Below are positions 55,795-64,000 of a DNA stretch of 64,000 bases, piece after piece (the stretch's first letter is position 1; every line of letters starts with the position of its first letter). The notes beneath the pieces are model-generated. The model saw nothing but the letters and a program-made list of their open reading frames with translations. It was not told the DNA's origin and made no database searches. Made by a program: the position numbers and the translations under genes. Source of the DNA: Methylobacterium amylolyticum (GTDB lineage Bacteria > Pseudomonadota > Alphaproteobacteria > Rhizobiales > Beijerinckiaceae); contig NZ_JAUYZI010000023.1 in the NCBI RefSeq assembly GCF_030700245.1, forward strand, positions 37,979 through 101,978. Direction: 5' to 3'.

Positions 55795-57546
55795 ATGCGC
55801 GCGCTGATCGATCTCGTGCGCGCCATGCGGGCCCGCGACCGGCGGCGGCTCGGGCTGATCGCCCTGGGGCTGGCGGTGGCGGCGCTGCTCGAAGTGGTCG
55901 GGGTCGCCTCGGTGATCCCGTTCCTGACGCTGGTCGGCGACCCCTCCGCCGCGACGCGGATCCCCTATCTCGCCCACGCCCGGGCGTGGCTGGGGCTCGC
56001 CGACGCGCACGCCTTCCTGCTCGCCACCGGGGGCGCGGCGCTCGCCGCGATCCTGGTCACGGCGGTGGTGAATGCGGGGCTCACCTACGCGCAGCTCCTG
56101 TTCACGCATCTGGCCGGCTACGGCTTCAGCCGCCGGCTGTTCCTGCGCTACCTCGACCGGGACCGGCTGTTCTTCGCCCGCGCCAACAGCGCCGAGCTCG
56201 CCAAGAACGTCCTCTCCGAGACCGACCGGCTGGTGGTGGGCGTGCTGACGCCGGCCACCGTGCTCGCCTCGCGGGCGACCTCGGCGCTGGCGATCATCGC
56301 CTTCCTGCTCGCCTACGCGCCGGGGCTGGCGCTGATCCTGGGCGGCGGCTTCGGCGGCCTCTACGTGGCGATCTACCTCGCCATGCGGGCCCGGCTGGCG
56401 CGGCTCGGCGGCCGCTCGGTGGCCGACAACGAGGCCCGCTTCCGGGTGGTGCAGGAGACCTTCGGGGCGCTGACCGAGCTGAGGCTCTACGGCCGGGCGG
56501 ACGCCTTCGCCGCCCGCTTCGACCGGCCGGCGCGGGCCTACGCGGTCGCCGCCGCCGCGAGCCTGCTCACCGGGCAGATGCCGCGCTTCGCCGTCGAGGC
56601 GGTGGCGTTCGGCGGCGTCATCACCGTGGTGCTGTTCGCCCTGGCGCAGGGGCTCGACGTGGCGGGCATCCTGCCGCTGCTCGGCCTGTTCGCCTTCGCC
56701 GGCTACCGCATGCTGCCGGCCTTCCAGAACATCTTCACCTCCATCGCCCTGATGCGGTTCTACCTGCCGGCCGTGCGGGTGATCGTGGACGAGCTCGCTA
56801 ACGAGCGCCCCGCGCAGGTCCGCACCCCGGAGCGCCTGCCGTTCACCCGAGAGATCCGGCTGGAGGGGGTGGGGTTCGCCTACGGCCCGGAGGCGGCGGC
56901 GCTGCACGCCATCGACCTGACGATCCCGGCCAACGCCACGGTCGGCCTCGTCGGCCGCACCGGCTCGGGCAAGTCGACGCTCGCCGCCCTGATCCTCGGG
57001 GTGCTGACGCCCGGCACCGGCGTGATCCGCGTGGACGGGCGCCCCCTCGACGCGGAGGCCCTGCCCGCGTGGCAGAACCGGATCGGCTACGTCCCGCAGG
57101 ACGTCTTCCTGATCGACGGCACGGTCGCCGAGAACATCGCCCTGGGCGTCGACCCGCCGGATCCGGCCGCGGTCGAGCGGGCGGCGCGGCTCGCCGGGGC
57201 GCACGACTTCGTGGCGGCGCTGCCCGGCGGCTACGGGGCGCGGGTCGGCGAGCGCGGGGCGCGGATCTCCGGCGGCCAGCGCCAGCGCATCGGCATCGCC
57301 CGCGCCCTCTACCACGACCCGGACGTGATCGTGTTCGACGAGGCGACCTCGGCGCTGGACGACGAGACGCAGGGTGCGGTGATGCGCGCGCTCGGGGCGC
57401 TCGGCGGCCGGCGCACGCTGATCCTGATCGCCCACCGCCTCTCGACGCTGGAGCGGGCCGACACGGTGCACGTGCTGGAGGCCGGCCGGCTCGCCGCCTC
57501 CGGCCCGCCCGCTTCGGTGCTGCCGGGGCTGGGGACGGCGGCGTGA
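55795..57546 (+). CDS. ABC transporter with fused membrane and ATPase domains
   Basis: The 583-residue protein is a half-transporter. About 330 N-terminal residues include six hydrophobic helices (LGLIALGLAVAALLEVVGVA, GLALILGGGFGGLYVAIYLA, FGGVITVVLFALAQGL). An ATPase follows, with Walker A VGRTGSGKST (about 385-393), IGYVPQDVFLIDGTV at the Q-loop, the signature ISGGQRQRIGIARAL (about 491) and Walker B VIVFDEATSALDD. This type exports lipids, polysaccharide precursors or peptides as a homodimer. The start at 55795 precedes the first helix; an alternative upstream ATG is out of frame. A hairpin follows the stop. Confidence 0.93.
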   Translation: MRALIDLVRAMRARDRRRLGLIALGLAVAALLEVVGVASVIPFLTLVGDPSAATRIPYLAHARAWLGLADAHAFLLATGGAALAAILVTAVVNAGLTYAQLLFTHLAGYGFSRRLFLRYLDRDRLFFARANSAELAKNVLSETDRLVVGVLTPATVLASRATSALAIIAFLLAYAPGLALILGGGFGGLYVAIYLAMRARLARLGGRSVADNEARFRVVQETFGALTELRLYGRADAFAARFDRPARAYAVAAAASLLTGQMPRFAVEAVAFGGVITVVLFALAQGLDVAGILPLLGLFAFAGYRMLPAFQNIFTSIALMRFYLPAVRVIVDELANERPAQVRTPERLPFTREIRLEGVGFAYGPEAAALHAIDLTIPANATVGLVGRTGSGKSTLAALILGVLTPGTGVIRVDGRPLDAEALPAWQNRIGYVPQDVFLIDGTVAENIALGVDPPDPAAVERAARLAGAHDFVAALPGGYGARVGERGARISGGQRQRIGIARALYHDPDVIVFDEATSALDDETQGAVMRALGALGGRRTLILIAHRLSTLERADTVHVLEAGRLAASGPPASVLPGLGTAA

Positions 57547-57563
57547 GGGTGCGGCTCCGGTCA

Positions 57564-57584
57564 CGATCCCGATCGTCGGGATCG
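57564..57584 (+). terminator. 9-bp hairpin after the ABC transporter gene
   Basis: CGATCCCGA, loop TCG, TCGGGATCG is perfect and lies 17 bases beyond the stop. It probably ends the transporter transcript; the 168-base interval that follows holds no gene. Confidence 0.5.
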
Positions 57585-57714
57585 GCGCGTCCGGCTGACG
57601 CCCGCCGCCCCCGGAGGACGTTCCCTGCGCGGGGGGCAGCCGGCGATCCGTGGTTCGCGTCGCCGGCCTGGATGAGGCGTCCGGTCGCGCCGGGCCGCGC
57701 CCGTCGGAGGGCCC

Positions 57715-58473
57715 CTACATCGCCCCGCCGTCCACGGTGAGGGTCTCGCCGGTGATGTAGGCCGCGCCGGCACCCAGGAAGAAGATCGTCTCGGCGATGT
57801 CCTCGGGCCGGGCCATCCGGCCGAGCATGGTGCGCTCGACGGTGGCCGCCTTGCGCGCCTCGGGCCAGGGCTTGGTCCAGGCGGTCTCGACGAGGCCCGG
57901 CGCCACGGCGTTGACGCGGATCTCCGGCGCCAGCGCCCGGGCGAGGCTGCGGGTGAGGTTGATCAGCCCCGCCTTGCTCGCCGAGTAGGCGATCGAGGAG
58001 CCCCGCCGGCCGAGCCCCGCCACCGAGGCGGTGTTGACGATCGCCCCGCGGCTTTTTTTGAGACTTTCGGCGGCTGCCCGGGCGCACCGGTACGGGCCGA
58101 TCAGGTTCGTCGCGAGGATGGTCTGCCAAAAATCCTCGGTCATCGCGTCGAGGTCCTCGAAGGCGATCGGCACGGTCGTCCCCGAGGTGCCGGCGTTGTT
58201 CACCAGCACGTCGAGCCCGCCGAGCGCGTGGATCCCGGCGGCGACCATCGCCTCGGCGTCGCCGGCCCGGGACACGTCGCCGGGCAGGGCGATCACCGCG
58301 CGGCCCTCGTCCGCGAGGCGTTGGACCTCGGCGGGCCCGCGCGGGTCGTCGGGCAGGTGGTTGAGGGCGACCGATGCGCCGTTGCGCGCGAAGATCTCCA
58401 CGGTGGCGAGCCCGATGCCGGAGGAGGCGCCCGTGACGAGGACGCGCTTGCCGGAGAGATCCGCGCCGATCAT
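57715..58473 (-). CDS. SDR family oxidoreductase
   Basis: The 252-residue classical SDR has the cofactor motif TGASSGIG (14-21), VNNAGTSG (91-98) and the catalytic set S150, Y163 and K167 (NTASVAG, AYSASKAG), followed by VNAVAPGLVETAWT and the closing ITGETLTVDGGAM. It should oxidise or reduce an alcohol/ketone with NAD(P). Its start overlaps the stop of the dehydrogenase gene upstream (ATGA), so it belongs to a four-gene catabolic operon with a binding protein, a cyclase-family hydrolase and a 3-hydroxyacyl-CoA dehydrogenase-like enzyme. A T7 run lies in the coding strand complement at 58053-58059. Confidence 0.93.
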   Translation of the reverse strand: MIGADLSGKRVLVTGASSGIGLATVEIFARNGASVALNHLPDDPRGPAEVQRLADEGRAVIALPGDVSRAGDAEAMVAAGIHALGGLDVLVNNAGTSGTTVPIAFEDLDAMTEDFWQTILATNLIGPYRCARAAAESLKKSRGAIVNTASVAGLGRRGSSIAYSASKAGLINLTRSLARALAPEIRVNAVAPGLVETAWTKPWPEARKAATVERTMLGRMARPEDIAETIFFLGAGAAYITGETLTVDGGAM

Positions 58474-59417
58474 GTCCCCTCCATCCGTCCGATCCCGGCC
58501 ATCGCCCGCTTGAGGGCGAGCAGCTTGCGGTCGCGCTCGCGGAACAGCTCCGCCGGGTCGCGCCCGCCCCAGTCGAAGTAGCCCCGGCCCGCCATCACTC
58601 CGGTGCGGCCCTCGGCGCAGAGCGCGTCGAGGGTCCCGGACTTCGTCCGCGCGGGCGGCGGTGCGTAGGTGGCGTTGGCGAGCGCCCGCTGCGTCAGCTC
58701 CAGGCCGGTGAAGTCGGCCTTGGCGAGGTGGCCGAGGACCGGCAGGCGCAGGGATAGCCCGTGGATCACCGCGTCGTCGATCTCGCGCGGCGTGGCCACG
58801 CCCTCGTCGAGCAGGCGGAACACCTCGGCGCTGATCGCCGACTGGATGCGGTTGGCGACGTAGCCGGGCACGAAGCGCGCCAGCACGATCGGCTTCTGGC
58901 CGAGCCCGGCGACGAGGGCGCGCATCGCCTCGACCACCGCCGGGTCGGTCCCGGGGCCCGGCACCACGTCGACGAGATCGACGATGTAGGGCGGCGTGTA
59001 CCAGTGCATCACCAGGGCGCGGGCCTGCCGGGCCTCCGGGATCAGCGGGAAGGGGTCGAGGTAGCTGGTGTTGCTGGCGATCACCGTCCCGGGCGCGCAG
59101 AGCCGGTCGAGCTCTGCGAACAGGGCGCGCTTCGCGTCCGGGTTCTCGGTGATCGCCTCGACCACGAGGTCGGCGTCGGCCACCGTCGCCGCGAGATCGG
59201 AGGTGATCCGCACCGCGCCGGAGAGCCGCCCGGCGTCCCAGCCGGCGGGGGCGGCGTCCGCTTCCATCAGGGTGGCGAGCGCCGATTCCATCAGCCCGGG
59301 GATCGCGGAGAGCGTCTCGGGCCGCGTGTCGGTGATCCGCACCCCGTGGCCGCCGAGCGCCAGCACCAGGGCGATGCCGTGCCCCATCAGCCCGCCGCCG
59401 ACGACCGCGATCTCCAT
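58470..59417 (-). CDS. 3-hydroxyacyl-CoA dehydrogenase family protein (single-domain type)
   Basis: The 315-residue protein begins with the NAD-binding VVGGGLMGHGIALVLALGGH (residues 5-24). It has DADLVVEAITENPDAKRALF, GTVIASNTSYLDPFPLIPEA and MHWYTPPYIVDLVDVVPGP, then the C-terminal helical domain FVPGYVANRIQSAISAEVFR. The active-site His-Glu pair is partly seen in H-W-Y and VDVVPG. Short members oxidise L-carnitine, L-gulonate or similar hydroxy acids. Genes on both sides make a hydroxy-acid catabolic role likely. GGGAGGG precedes the ATG. Confidence 0.9.
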   Translation of the reverse strand: MEIAVVGGGLMGHGIALVLALGGHGVRITDTRPETLSAIPGLMESALATLMEADAAPAGWDAGRLSGAVRITSDLAATVADADLVVEAITENPDAKRALFAELDRLCAPGTVIASNTSYLDPFPLIPEARQARALVMHWYTPPYIVDLVDVVPGPGTDPAVVEAMRALVAGLGQKPIVLARFVPGYVANRIQSAISAEVFRLLDEGVATPREIDDAVIHGLSLRLPVLGHLAKADFTGLELTQRALANATYAPPPARTKSGTLDALCAEGRTGVMAGRGYFDWGGRDPAELFRERDRKLLALKRAMAGIGRMEGT

Positions 59418-59429
59418 GGCCGCCCTCCC

Positions 59430-60461
59430 TCAGACCGTGGCGATCGGGGTCGCCGGCGAGCCGACCGCGCCGGGCAGGCGCAGGGGCGGGGCGGTGAGCA
59501 GGAAGCGGCTGCGCCCCCGCGCCCGCAGCCAGTCGGCGAGCGGCGTCAGGTGCCACAACTCACCGAGGTTGACGCCGAGCTTGAACAGGCAGTGCTCGTG
59601 CAGCGGCAGGGTCGCGCAGCACTCGATCCCGGTGGGCCGCGGACCCGCCGGGTAGGACTCCACCGCGTAGTTGTCGGCGATCAGCGCGCAGAGGCCGGTG
59701 CGGGTGATCCAGTCGAGGATTTTTTGGTCGCGCCCGTCGAGGCCGGCGCAGAGGTCGTGGATCCGGTCCGGGTCGGGCCGCCCGCCCATGGCGATCAGGT
59801 GCTCGGCGTAGCCGGTGTGCAGGCAGACCATGTCGCCGGGCTCGATCACGACGCCGTCGGCCGCGAGGATCCGGCTGAGCGTGTCGTAGCCGACGCGGGT
59901 CTTGGCGTCGCCGAGATGGGCGCGCAGGTCGATCATCACCGCGCGGCCCTGCATGCCTTTCTCCGCCAGCCGCTCGACGCCGAGGCGCTTGGCCCGGGAC
60001 GGGCCCTCCTCGCCGGCTTGCGTCGGGCCGACGATGTCGTGGCCGCCGCGGAAGCCGTTGTAGAAGGTCGGCCGCAGGCCGGACTCGTCGGCGTCGTAGA
60101 GCGAGCCGACATGGGCGAGGGAGTCCCACTGCGTCGAGTATTGCAGGTGGATCACCGCCCGGTCGTCGCAGATCACGTCGGTGGCGCCCTCCACCTCCTC
60201 GCAGACCGGGAAGAGCATGTTCGGCCGCCCGTTCGCGCGGACCGTCGGCGTGATCTTCGGCGGGTGGCGGCGGGGGTTGAGGACGTTGCCGCCGGGCAGG
60301 TCCAGCGGCAGGCTGAGGCAGAAGGTGAGCCCCTCGCGCACCTCGGCGACGCCCTGGAGCACCTTCTCCGGCGTGAGCAGGTTGAGCCGGCCCAACTCGT
60401 CGTCGGGCCCGAAATCCCCCCAGGTCGAGCCCTTCGGGCGGGTGCTCCAGCGCAGGGTCAT
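59430..60461 (-). CDS. Cyclase family protein (kynurenine formamidase-like metal hydrolase)
   Basis: The 343-residue protein matches the PF04199 cyclase family: DELGRLNLLTPEKVLQGVAE, LSLPLDLPGGNVLNPRRHPP, the metal-binding HLQYSTQWDSLAHVGSLY, VMIDLRAHLGDAKTR, EPGDMVCLHTGYAEHLIAMG and LPLHEHCLFKLGVNLGELW with the late H/E pair. In the STQWDSL variant the family's usual HxGTHxDxPxH is replaced, so metal binding may differ. Relatives hydrolyse cyclic amides or lactones. The start overlaps the binding-protein stop by four bases, and the next gene is 12 bases away. Confidence 0.92.
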   Translation of the reverse strand: MTLRWSTRPKGSTWGDFGPDDELGRLNLLTPEKVLQGVAEVREGLTFCLSLPLDLPGGNVLNPRRHPPKITPTVRANGRPNMLFPVCEEVEGATDVICDDRAVIHLQYSTQWDSLAHVGSLYDADESGLRPTFYNGFRGGHDIVGPTQAGEEGPSRAKRLGVERLAEKGMQGRAVMIDLRAHLGDAKTRVGYDTLSRILAADGVVIEPGDMVCLHTGYAEHLIAMGGRPDPDRIHDLCAGLDGRDQKILDWITRTGLCALIADNYAVESYPAGPRPTGIECCATLPLHEHCLFKLGVNLGELWHLTPLADWLRARGRSRFLLTAPPLRLPGAVGSPATPIATV

Positions 60462-61687
60462 CTCTTCACCAGCGGGCAGCGCGACGCCGAGAGCGGCTGG
60501 AACGCCTGATCGCCGGGGATGGTGGCGACGCGCTTGTAGAGGTCCCATTCGCCCGTCGACTCGGCGGGCGTCTTCACCTGGAACAGGTACATGTCGTGGA
60601 CCATGCGGCCGTCCGCGCGGATCCGCCCGCCACGGGCGTAGAAATCGTCGATCGGCGTCTCGCGCATCGCCCGCATCACCGGCGCGGTGGCGTCGGTGCC
60701 GGACGCCTTCACCGCCTTCAGATAGTGGGTCACCGCCGAGTAGACGCCGGCCTGGGACATGTTCGGCATCCGGCCGGTGCGGGCGTGGAAGCGCTTGGCG
60801 AAGGCGCGGGTGCCGTCGTCGAGGTCCCAGTAGAACCCCTCGGTCAGCAGCATGCCCTGGGTGGCGGGCAGCCCCAGGCTGTGGACGTCGTTGATGTAGG
60901 CGAGCAAGGCCGCGAGCCGCTGGCCGCCACCCTGCGTCAGCCCGAACTCGGCCGCCTGCTTGATCGCATTGGTGGTGTCGCGCCCCGCATTGGCGAGCCC
61001 CACCACCTTGGCGCCCGACGCCTGCGCCTGGAGGAGGAACGAGGAGAAATCCGCCGTGTTGAGCGGCGCGCGCACTTCGCCGAGCACGCTGCCGCCGTTG
61101 GCCTTGACCACCGCGGAGGCGTCGCGGGCGAGTTCCTGGCCGAACGTGTAGTCGGCGGCGATGAAGTACCACGACGTGCCGCCGGCCTTCACCGTCGCCT
61201 GTCCCGTGGCGCTCGCCAGCGCGTAGGTGTCGTAGGCGTAGTGCACGGTCACCGGCGAGCACGCCTCGTTGGTGAGCCGCACCGCGCCGGGGCCGTTGAA
61301 CACGGCGATCCTGTCCTTGGCCCGGGCGATCTCGGCCACCGCCAGCGCCGGCGCCGAGGCGGCCACGTCGAGGATCGCGTCGACGCGGCCCGTGTCGAAC
61401 CACTCCCGGGCGGTGGCGGCCGCGACATCCGCCTTGTTCTGGTGGTCGGCCACCACGACCTCGACCGGCTTGCCGAGCACGGAGCCGCCGAAATCCTCCA
61501 CCGCCATCGTCGCCGCAGCGGCGCTGCCGGGGCCGGTCACGTCGGCGAACACCCCGGACATGTCGAGGATCAGCCCGATCCGGACCTTTCCGTCCGAGAT
61601 CTGTTCGGAATCCTGCGCCGGGGCGGGTCCGCCCCACGCCGTCGCGAGCGCCGCGCCCAGGAGGGCGGCCAGAAGCGTGTTCCTCAC
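60458..61687 (-). CDS. ABC transporter substrate-binding protein, branched-chain type
   Basis: The 409-residue protein has a signal peptide (MRNTLLAALLGAALATAWGG, cleavage near APAQ). The Peripla_BP_6 fold follows: KVRIGLILDMSGVFADVTGP, VVVADHQNKADVAAATAREW, VDAILDVAASAPALAVAEIA, WYFIAADYTFGQELARDAS and GAKVVGLANAGRDTTNAIKQ. It heads the four-gene operon with the cyclase-family hydrolase, so its ligand is probably the substrate of that pathway. No permease or ATPase is within the window; they may lie beyond the right edge. It is divergent from a second binding-protein gene across 244 bases. Confidence 0.93.
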   Translation of the reverse strand: MRNTLLAALLGAALATAWGGPAPAQDSEQISDGKVRIGLILDMSGVFADVTGPGSAAAATMAVEDFGGSVLGKPVEVVVADHQNKADVAAATAREWFDTGRVDAILDVAASAPALAVAEIARAKDRIAVFNGPGAVRLTNEACSPVTVHYAYDTYALASATGQATVKAGGTSWYFIAADYTFGQELARDASAVVKANGGSVLGEVRAPLNTADFSSFLLQAQASGAKVVGLANAGRDTTNAIKQAAEFGLTQGGGQRLAALLAYINDVHSLGLPATQGMLLTEGFYWDLDDGTRAFAKRFHARTGRMPNMSQAGVYSAVTHYLKAVKASGTDATAPVMRAMRETPIDDFYARGGRIRADGRMVHDMYLFQVKTPAESTGEWDLYKRVATIPGDQAFQPLSASRCPLVKR

Positions 61688-61857
61688 CCGATCCGCCCTC
61701 GTCCCGAGGCTGCCGCGCCGGCCCGGTCGAGCGGACCTGGCGAGCGCGGACTTGGGGCGAACCTAGGCCCGGCCCGAGCCCCCGGATAGCCCCCGGTGGG
61801 GGGGCGCGAGACGCCGCCGCGCAAACGTCAGCCGGCCGGCGCGCGGCGGCCCTTGAG

Positions 61858-61875
61858 ATCGGCGCGGGCGCCGAT
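61858..61875. promoter_or_regulatory. Palindrome ATCGGCG-N4-CGCCGAT upstream of the first tandem binding protein
   Basis: The 18-base inverted repeat ATCGGCGCGGGCGCCGAT lies 56 bases before the ATG at 61932. The same arms with another spacer stand 56 bases before the second copy (63279-63296). Conservation of arms but not spacer suggests an operator or a transcript hairpin rather than simple copying. Confidence 0.45.
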
Positions 61876-61931
61876 AGACTCGCCCGGTGCGGGAGAGAAT
61901 ACAAAATTCCGTCCGCCGACGAGGAAACGCC

Positions 61932-63194
61932 ATGGCTGCATCCCCCCGGACCGCCCTCACTCGGCGCGTCATCACCCGGCGCGCCCTGCCCGCCCTCCTG
62001 GCCGCCGCGCTCGCGCTGCCCGGCCCCGCCCGCGCCGCCGATCCGATCCGCATCGGGGTGATCGCCGAGGCCCAGTCGGTGGCCGGCGGCGCCATCCCCA
62101 AGGCGGTGCAGCTCGCCGCCGACGAGATCAACGCCGCGGGCGGCGTCGAGGGCCGCAAGATCGAGGTGGTCGCCTACGACGACAAGAGCTCGGCCGCCGA
62201 CGCGGTCCGCGCCTTCCAGCGCGCGGTCAGCGAGGACAAGGTCAACATCGTCATCGCCAGCTACATCTCCGAGGTGGTGCTGGCGCTGATGCCCTGGGCG
62301 GCGCGCCTCAAGACGCCGATGATCACCCCGGGCGCGGCGTCGAACGAGATCAGCGTGGCGGTGCACAAGGACTACGCCCGCAACAAGTACACCTTCCACG
62401 GCTACATGACCTCGCACGCGCTCGCGCAGTCGGTCTGCGATTCCGCCAAGGAGGCGGTGGTCGGCCTGCTCAAGGCGAAGACGGCGGCGATCATGAGCGA
62501 GGACGCGGCCTGGACCCGCCCGCTCGACGCCGGCTACCAGGAATGCCTGCCGAAGGTCGGCCTGAAGGTGGTGGAGCACGTCCGGTTCTCGCCGGACACC
62601 GGCGACTTCACGCCGATCTACAACAAGATCGAGGCGGCCAAGCCGGACCTGATCGTCACCGGCATCGCCCATGTCGGCGTGCAGCCGACCGTGCAGTGGC
62701 AGAACCAGAAGGTGCCGATCGCCATGACCGGCGTCAGCGGGCAGGCGACCTCGTCCACCTTCTGGGCCAACACCAACGGCGCGACCGAGGGCGTGCTGTT
62801 CGACGCCATCGCCGTGCCGGGCGTGGCGATGACCGACAAGACCAACGGCTTCACCGACGCCTACACCAAGCGCTTCGGCGGGGCGCCGTCCTACGCGGGC
62901 TACATGGCCTACGACGCGACCTACTACGTCGCCGACGCGGTCAAGCGGGCCGCCTCGACCGAGGCCGACAAGATGGTCGACGCCCTGGAGAAGACCGACT
63001 GGCCGGGCACCGTCGGTCGCATCCAGTTCTACGGCAAGGACGATCCCTTCACCCACTCGATCAAGTACGGGCCGGGCCTCGTCACCGGGCTGCTCGCCCA
63101 GTGGCAGTCGGGCAAGCAGGTCGCGGTCTGGCCGGCGGGGATCGCCAACGGAAAGATCATCCTGCCCGCGGCGGTGAAGGCGGCGCAGCGATAG
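61932..63194 (+). CDS. ABC transporter substrate-binding protein, tandem copy 1
   Basis: The start at 61932 follows GAGGAAACGCC; a further in-frame ATG at 61887 lies before that site. The 420-residue protein has a twin-arginine-like leader (RRVITRRALPALLAAALALP, cleavage near ARAA). The type I binding fold follows: IRIGVIAEAQSVAGGAIPKA, VVAYDDKSSAADAVRAFQRA, VNIVIASYISEVVLALMPWA, MITPGAASNEISVAVHKDYA, IVTGIAHVGVQPTVQWQNQK and FTDAYTKRFGGAPSYAGYMA. The ligand is unknown; the sister copy downstream and the divergent binding-protein operon suggest related small acids or amides. Confidence 0.93.
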   Translation: MAASPRTALTRRVITRRALPALLAAALALPGPARAADPIRIGVIAEAQSVAGGAIPKAVQLAADEINAAGGVEGRKIEVVAYDDKSSAADAVRAFQRAVSEDKVNIVIASYISEVVLALMPWAARLKTPMITPGAASNEISVAVHKDYARNKYTFHGYMTSHALAQSVCDSAKEAVVGLLKAKTAAIMSEDAAWTRPLDAGYQECLPKVGLKVVEHVRFSPDTGDFTPIYNKIEAAKPDLIVTGIAHVGVQPTVQWQNQKVPIAMTGVSGQATSSTFWANTNGATEGVLFDAIAVPGVAMTDKTNGFTDAYTKRFGGAPSYAGYMAYDATYYVADAVKRAASTEADKMVDALEKTDWPGTVGRIQFYGKDDPFTHSIKYGPGLVTGLLAQWQSGKQVAVWPAGIANGKIILPAAVKAAQR

Positions 63195-63278
63195 GGCGGA
63201 GGGGCGAGCGGGCCAGGGCGGGCGCGTGAAACGCCGGCGCGACGATTGTCAGCCGGTCCGCCGCGCGCGGCCCTTGTG

Positions 63279-63296
63279 ATCGGCGGCCGCGCCGAT
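63279..63296. promoter_or_regulatory. Palindrome ATCGGCG-N4-CGCCGAT upstream of the second tandem binding protein
   Basis: ATCGGCGGCCGCGCCGAT has the same 7-base arms as the copy at 61858 with a different 4-base centre, and the same 56-base distance to its ATG (63353). Confidence 0.45.
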
Positions 63297-63352
63297 AAGC
63301 TCGCCCCGCGCGAAAGAGAATACAAAATTCCATTCGCGGACGAGGAAACGCC

Positions 63353-64000
63353 ATGGCTGCAACCACACGGACCGTCCTCACCCGGCGCGTCATCACCCGG
63401 CGCGCCCTGCCCGCCCTCCTGGCCGCCGCGCTCGCCCTGCCCGGCCCCGCCCGCGCCGCCGACCCGATCCGCATCGGGGTGATCGCCGAGGCCCAGTCGG
63501 TGATCGGCGCCTCGATCCCGCAGGCGGTGCAGCTCGCCGCCGACGAGATCAACGCCGCGGGCGGCGTCGAGGGCCGCAAGATCGAGGTGGTCGCCTACGA
63601 CGACAAGAGCTCGGCCGCCGACGCGGTCCGCGCCTTCCAGCGCGCGGTCAGCGAGGACAAGGTCAACATCGTCATCGCCAGCTACATCTCCGAGGTGGTG
63701 CTGGCGCTGATGCCCTGGGCGGCGCGCCTCAAGACGCCGATGATCACCCCGGGCGCGGCGTCGAACGAGATCAGCGTGGCGGTGCACAAGGACTACGCCC
63801 GCAACAAGTACACCTTCCACGGCTACATGACCTCGCACGCGCTCGCGCAGTCGGTCTGCGATTCCGCCAAGGAGGCGGTGGTCGGCCTGCTCAAGGCGAA
63901 GACGGCGGCGATCATGAGCGAGGACGCGGCCTGGACCCGCCCGCTCGACGCCGGCTACCAGGAATGCCTGCCGAAGGTCGGCCTGAAGGTGGTGGAGCAC
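63353..64000 (+). CDS. ABC transporter substrate-binding protein, tandem copy 2 (cut by window edge)
   Basis: The 216 codons present are a near-copy of the gene at 61932. The leader differs (MAATTRTVLTRRVITRRALP) and one cluster of changes sits in the first loop: EAQSVIGASIPQAVQ against EAQSVAGGAIPKAVQ. From about 63520 to the window end I see no nucleotide difference from 62099-62579. The same GAGGAAACGCC precedes the ATG. The changed loop is at the ligand-proximal end of the first strand in this fold, so the copies may bind different ligands, by inference. Confidence 0.93.
   Translation, partial: MAATTRTVLTRRVITRRALPALLAAALALPGPARAADPIRIGVIAEAQSVIGASIPQAVQLAADEINAAGGVEGRKIEVVAYDDKSSAADAVRAFQRAVSEDKVNIVIASYISEVVLALMPWAARLKTPMITPGAASNEISVAVHKDYARNKYTFHGYMTSHALAQSVCDSAKEAVVGLLKAKTAAIMSEDAAWTRPLDAGYQECLPKVGLKVVEH

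Overview
This is a very GC-rich, gene-dense window with no rRNA, no insertion sequence and no CRISPR array. Gene content and protein style point to an alphaproteobacterium of the Rhizobiales, most likely Methylobacterium or a close relative. Pointers are a bidomain dCTP deaminase, a hemD-Mic60-HemY locus, an EcfG-like sigma factor, a Kdo hydroxylase, a transaldolase/glucose-6-phosphate isomerase fusion, and many small palindromic intergenic repeats of the kind common in this group. I infer the genus from memory of these traits and have not tested it by search.

Layout. Bases 1-330 hold the start of a NasT-like regulator. Bases 1421-10175 are a tight sugar operon: GH15 glucoamylase, transketolase, Tal-Pgi fusion, short 6-phosphogluconate dehydrogenase and 6-phosphogluconolactonase. 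Then come an HD-GYP protein, a small exported repeat protein, ApaG, dCTP deaminase, ArgE and SpeG. A 422-residue secreted protein with four copies of a GQRVIYGSPEYRRL unit, Hsp33 and a hydratase follow on the minus strand. A 720-base gene-free stretch packed with palindromic repeats precedes argD-argF. RidA, a glycerophosphodiesterase and small proteins lead to a broken toxin-like gene overlapping an HTH partner (24042-24799), then an IlvD-type sugar-acid dehydratase, a monooxygenase and a LysR regulator.

Bases 28358-36499 form one operon: a DUF1445 D-glutamate-cyclase-like enzyme, a complete branched-chain-type ABC importer, and PxpA-PxpB-PxpC (ATP-dependent 5-oxoprolinase). I read it as a 5-oxoproline / D-glutamate scavenging system. 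Next is a patch that looks lower in GC, with a nucleotidyltransferase-fold protein coupled to a small upstream ORF and lying beside tRNA-Thr. This looks like an acquired toxin-antitoxin-like module.

From 38022 to 50573 are a NUDIX hydrolase, HemY, Mic60 and HemD, an aldose epimerase, an HTH protein, a Kdo hydroxylase and three surface-polysaccharide genes. From 50622 to 57546 are a DUF1206 membrane protein, small conserved proteins, a Uma2 nuclease-fold protein, a Crp/Fnr regulator divergent from an EcfG-like sigma factor, a lipoprotein, a PMKPM-repeat protein and an ABC exporter.

The right end (57715-64000) is a catabolic locus. A minus-strand operon encodes a binding protein, a cyclase-family hydrolase, a 3-hydroxyacyl-CoA dehydrogenase-like enzyme and an SDR. 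Divergent from it are two tandem copies of another binding protein with duplicated upstream sequences; the second copy runs off the window.
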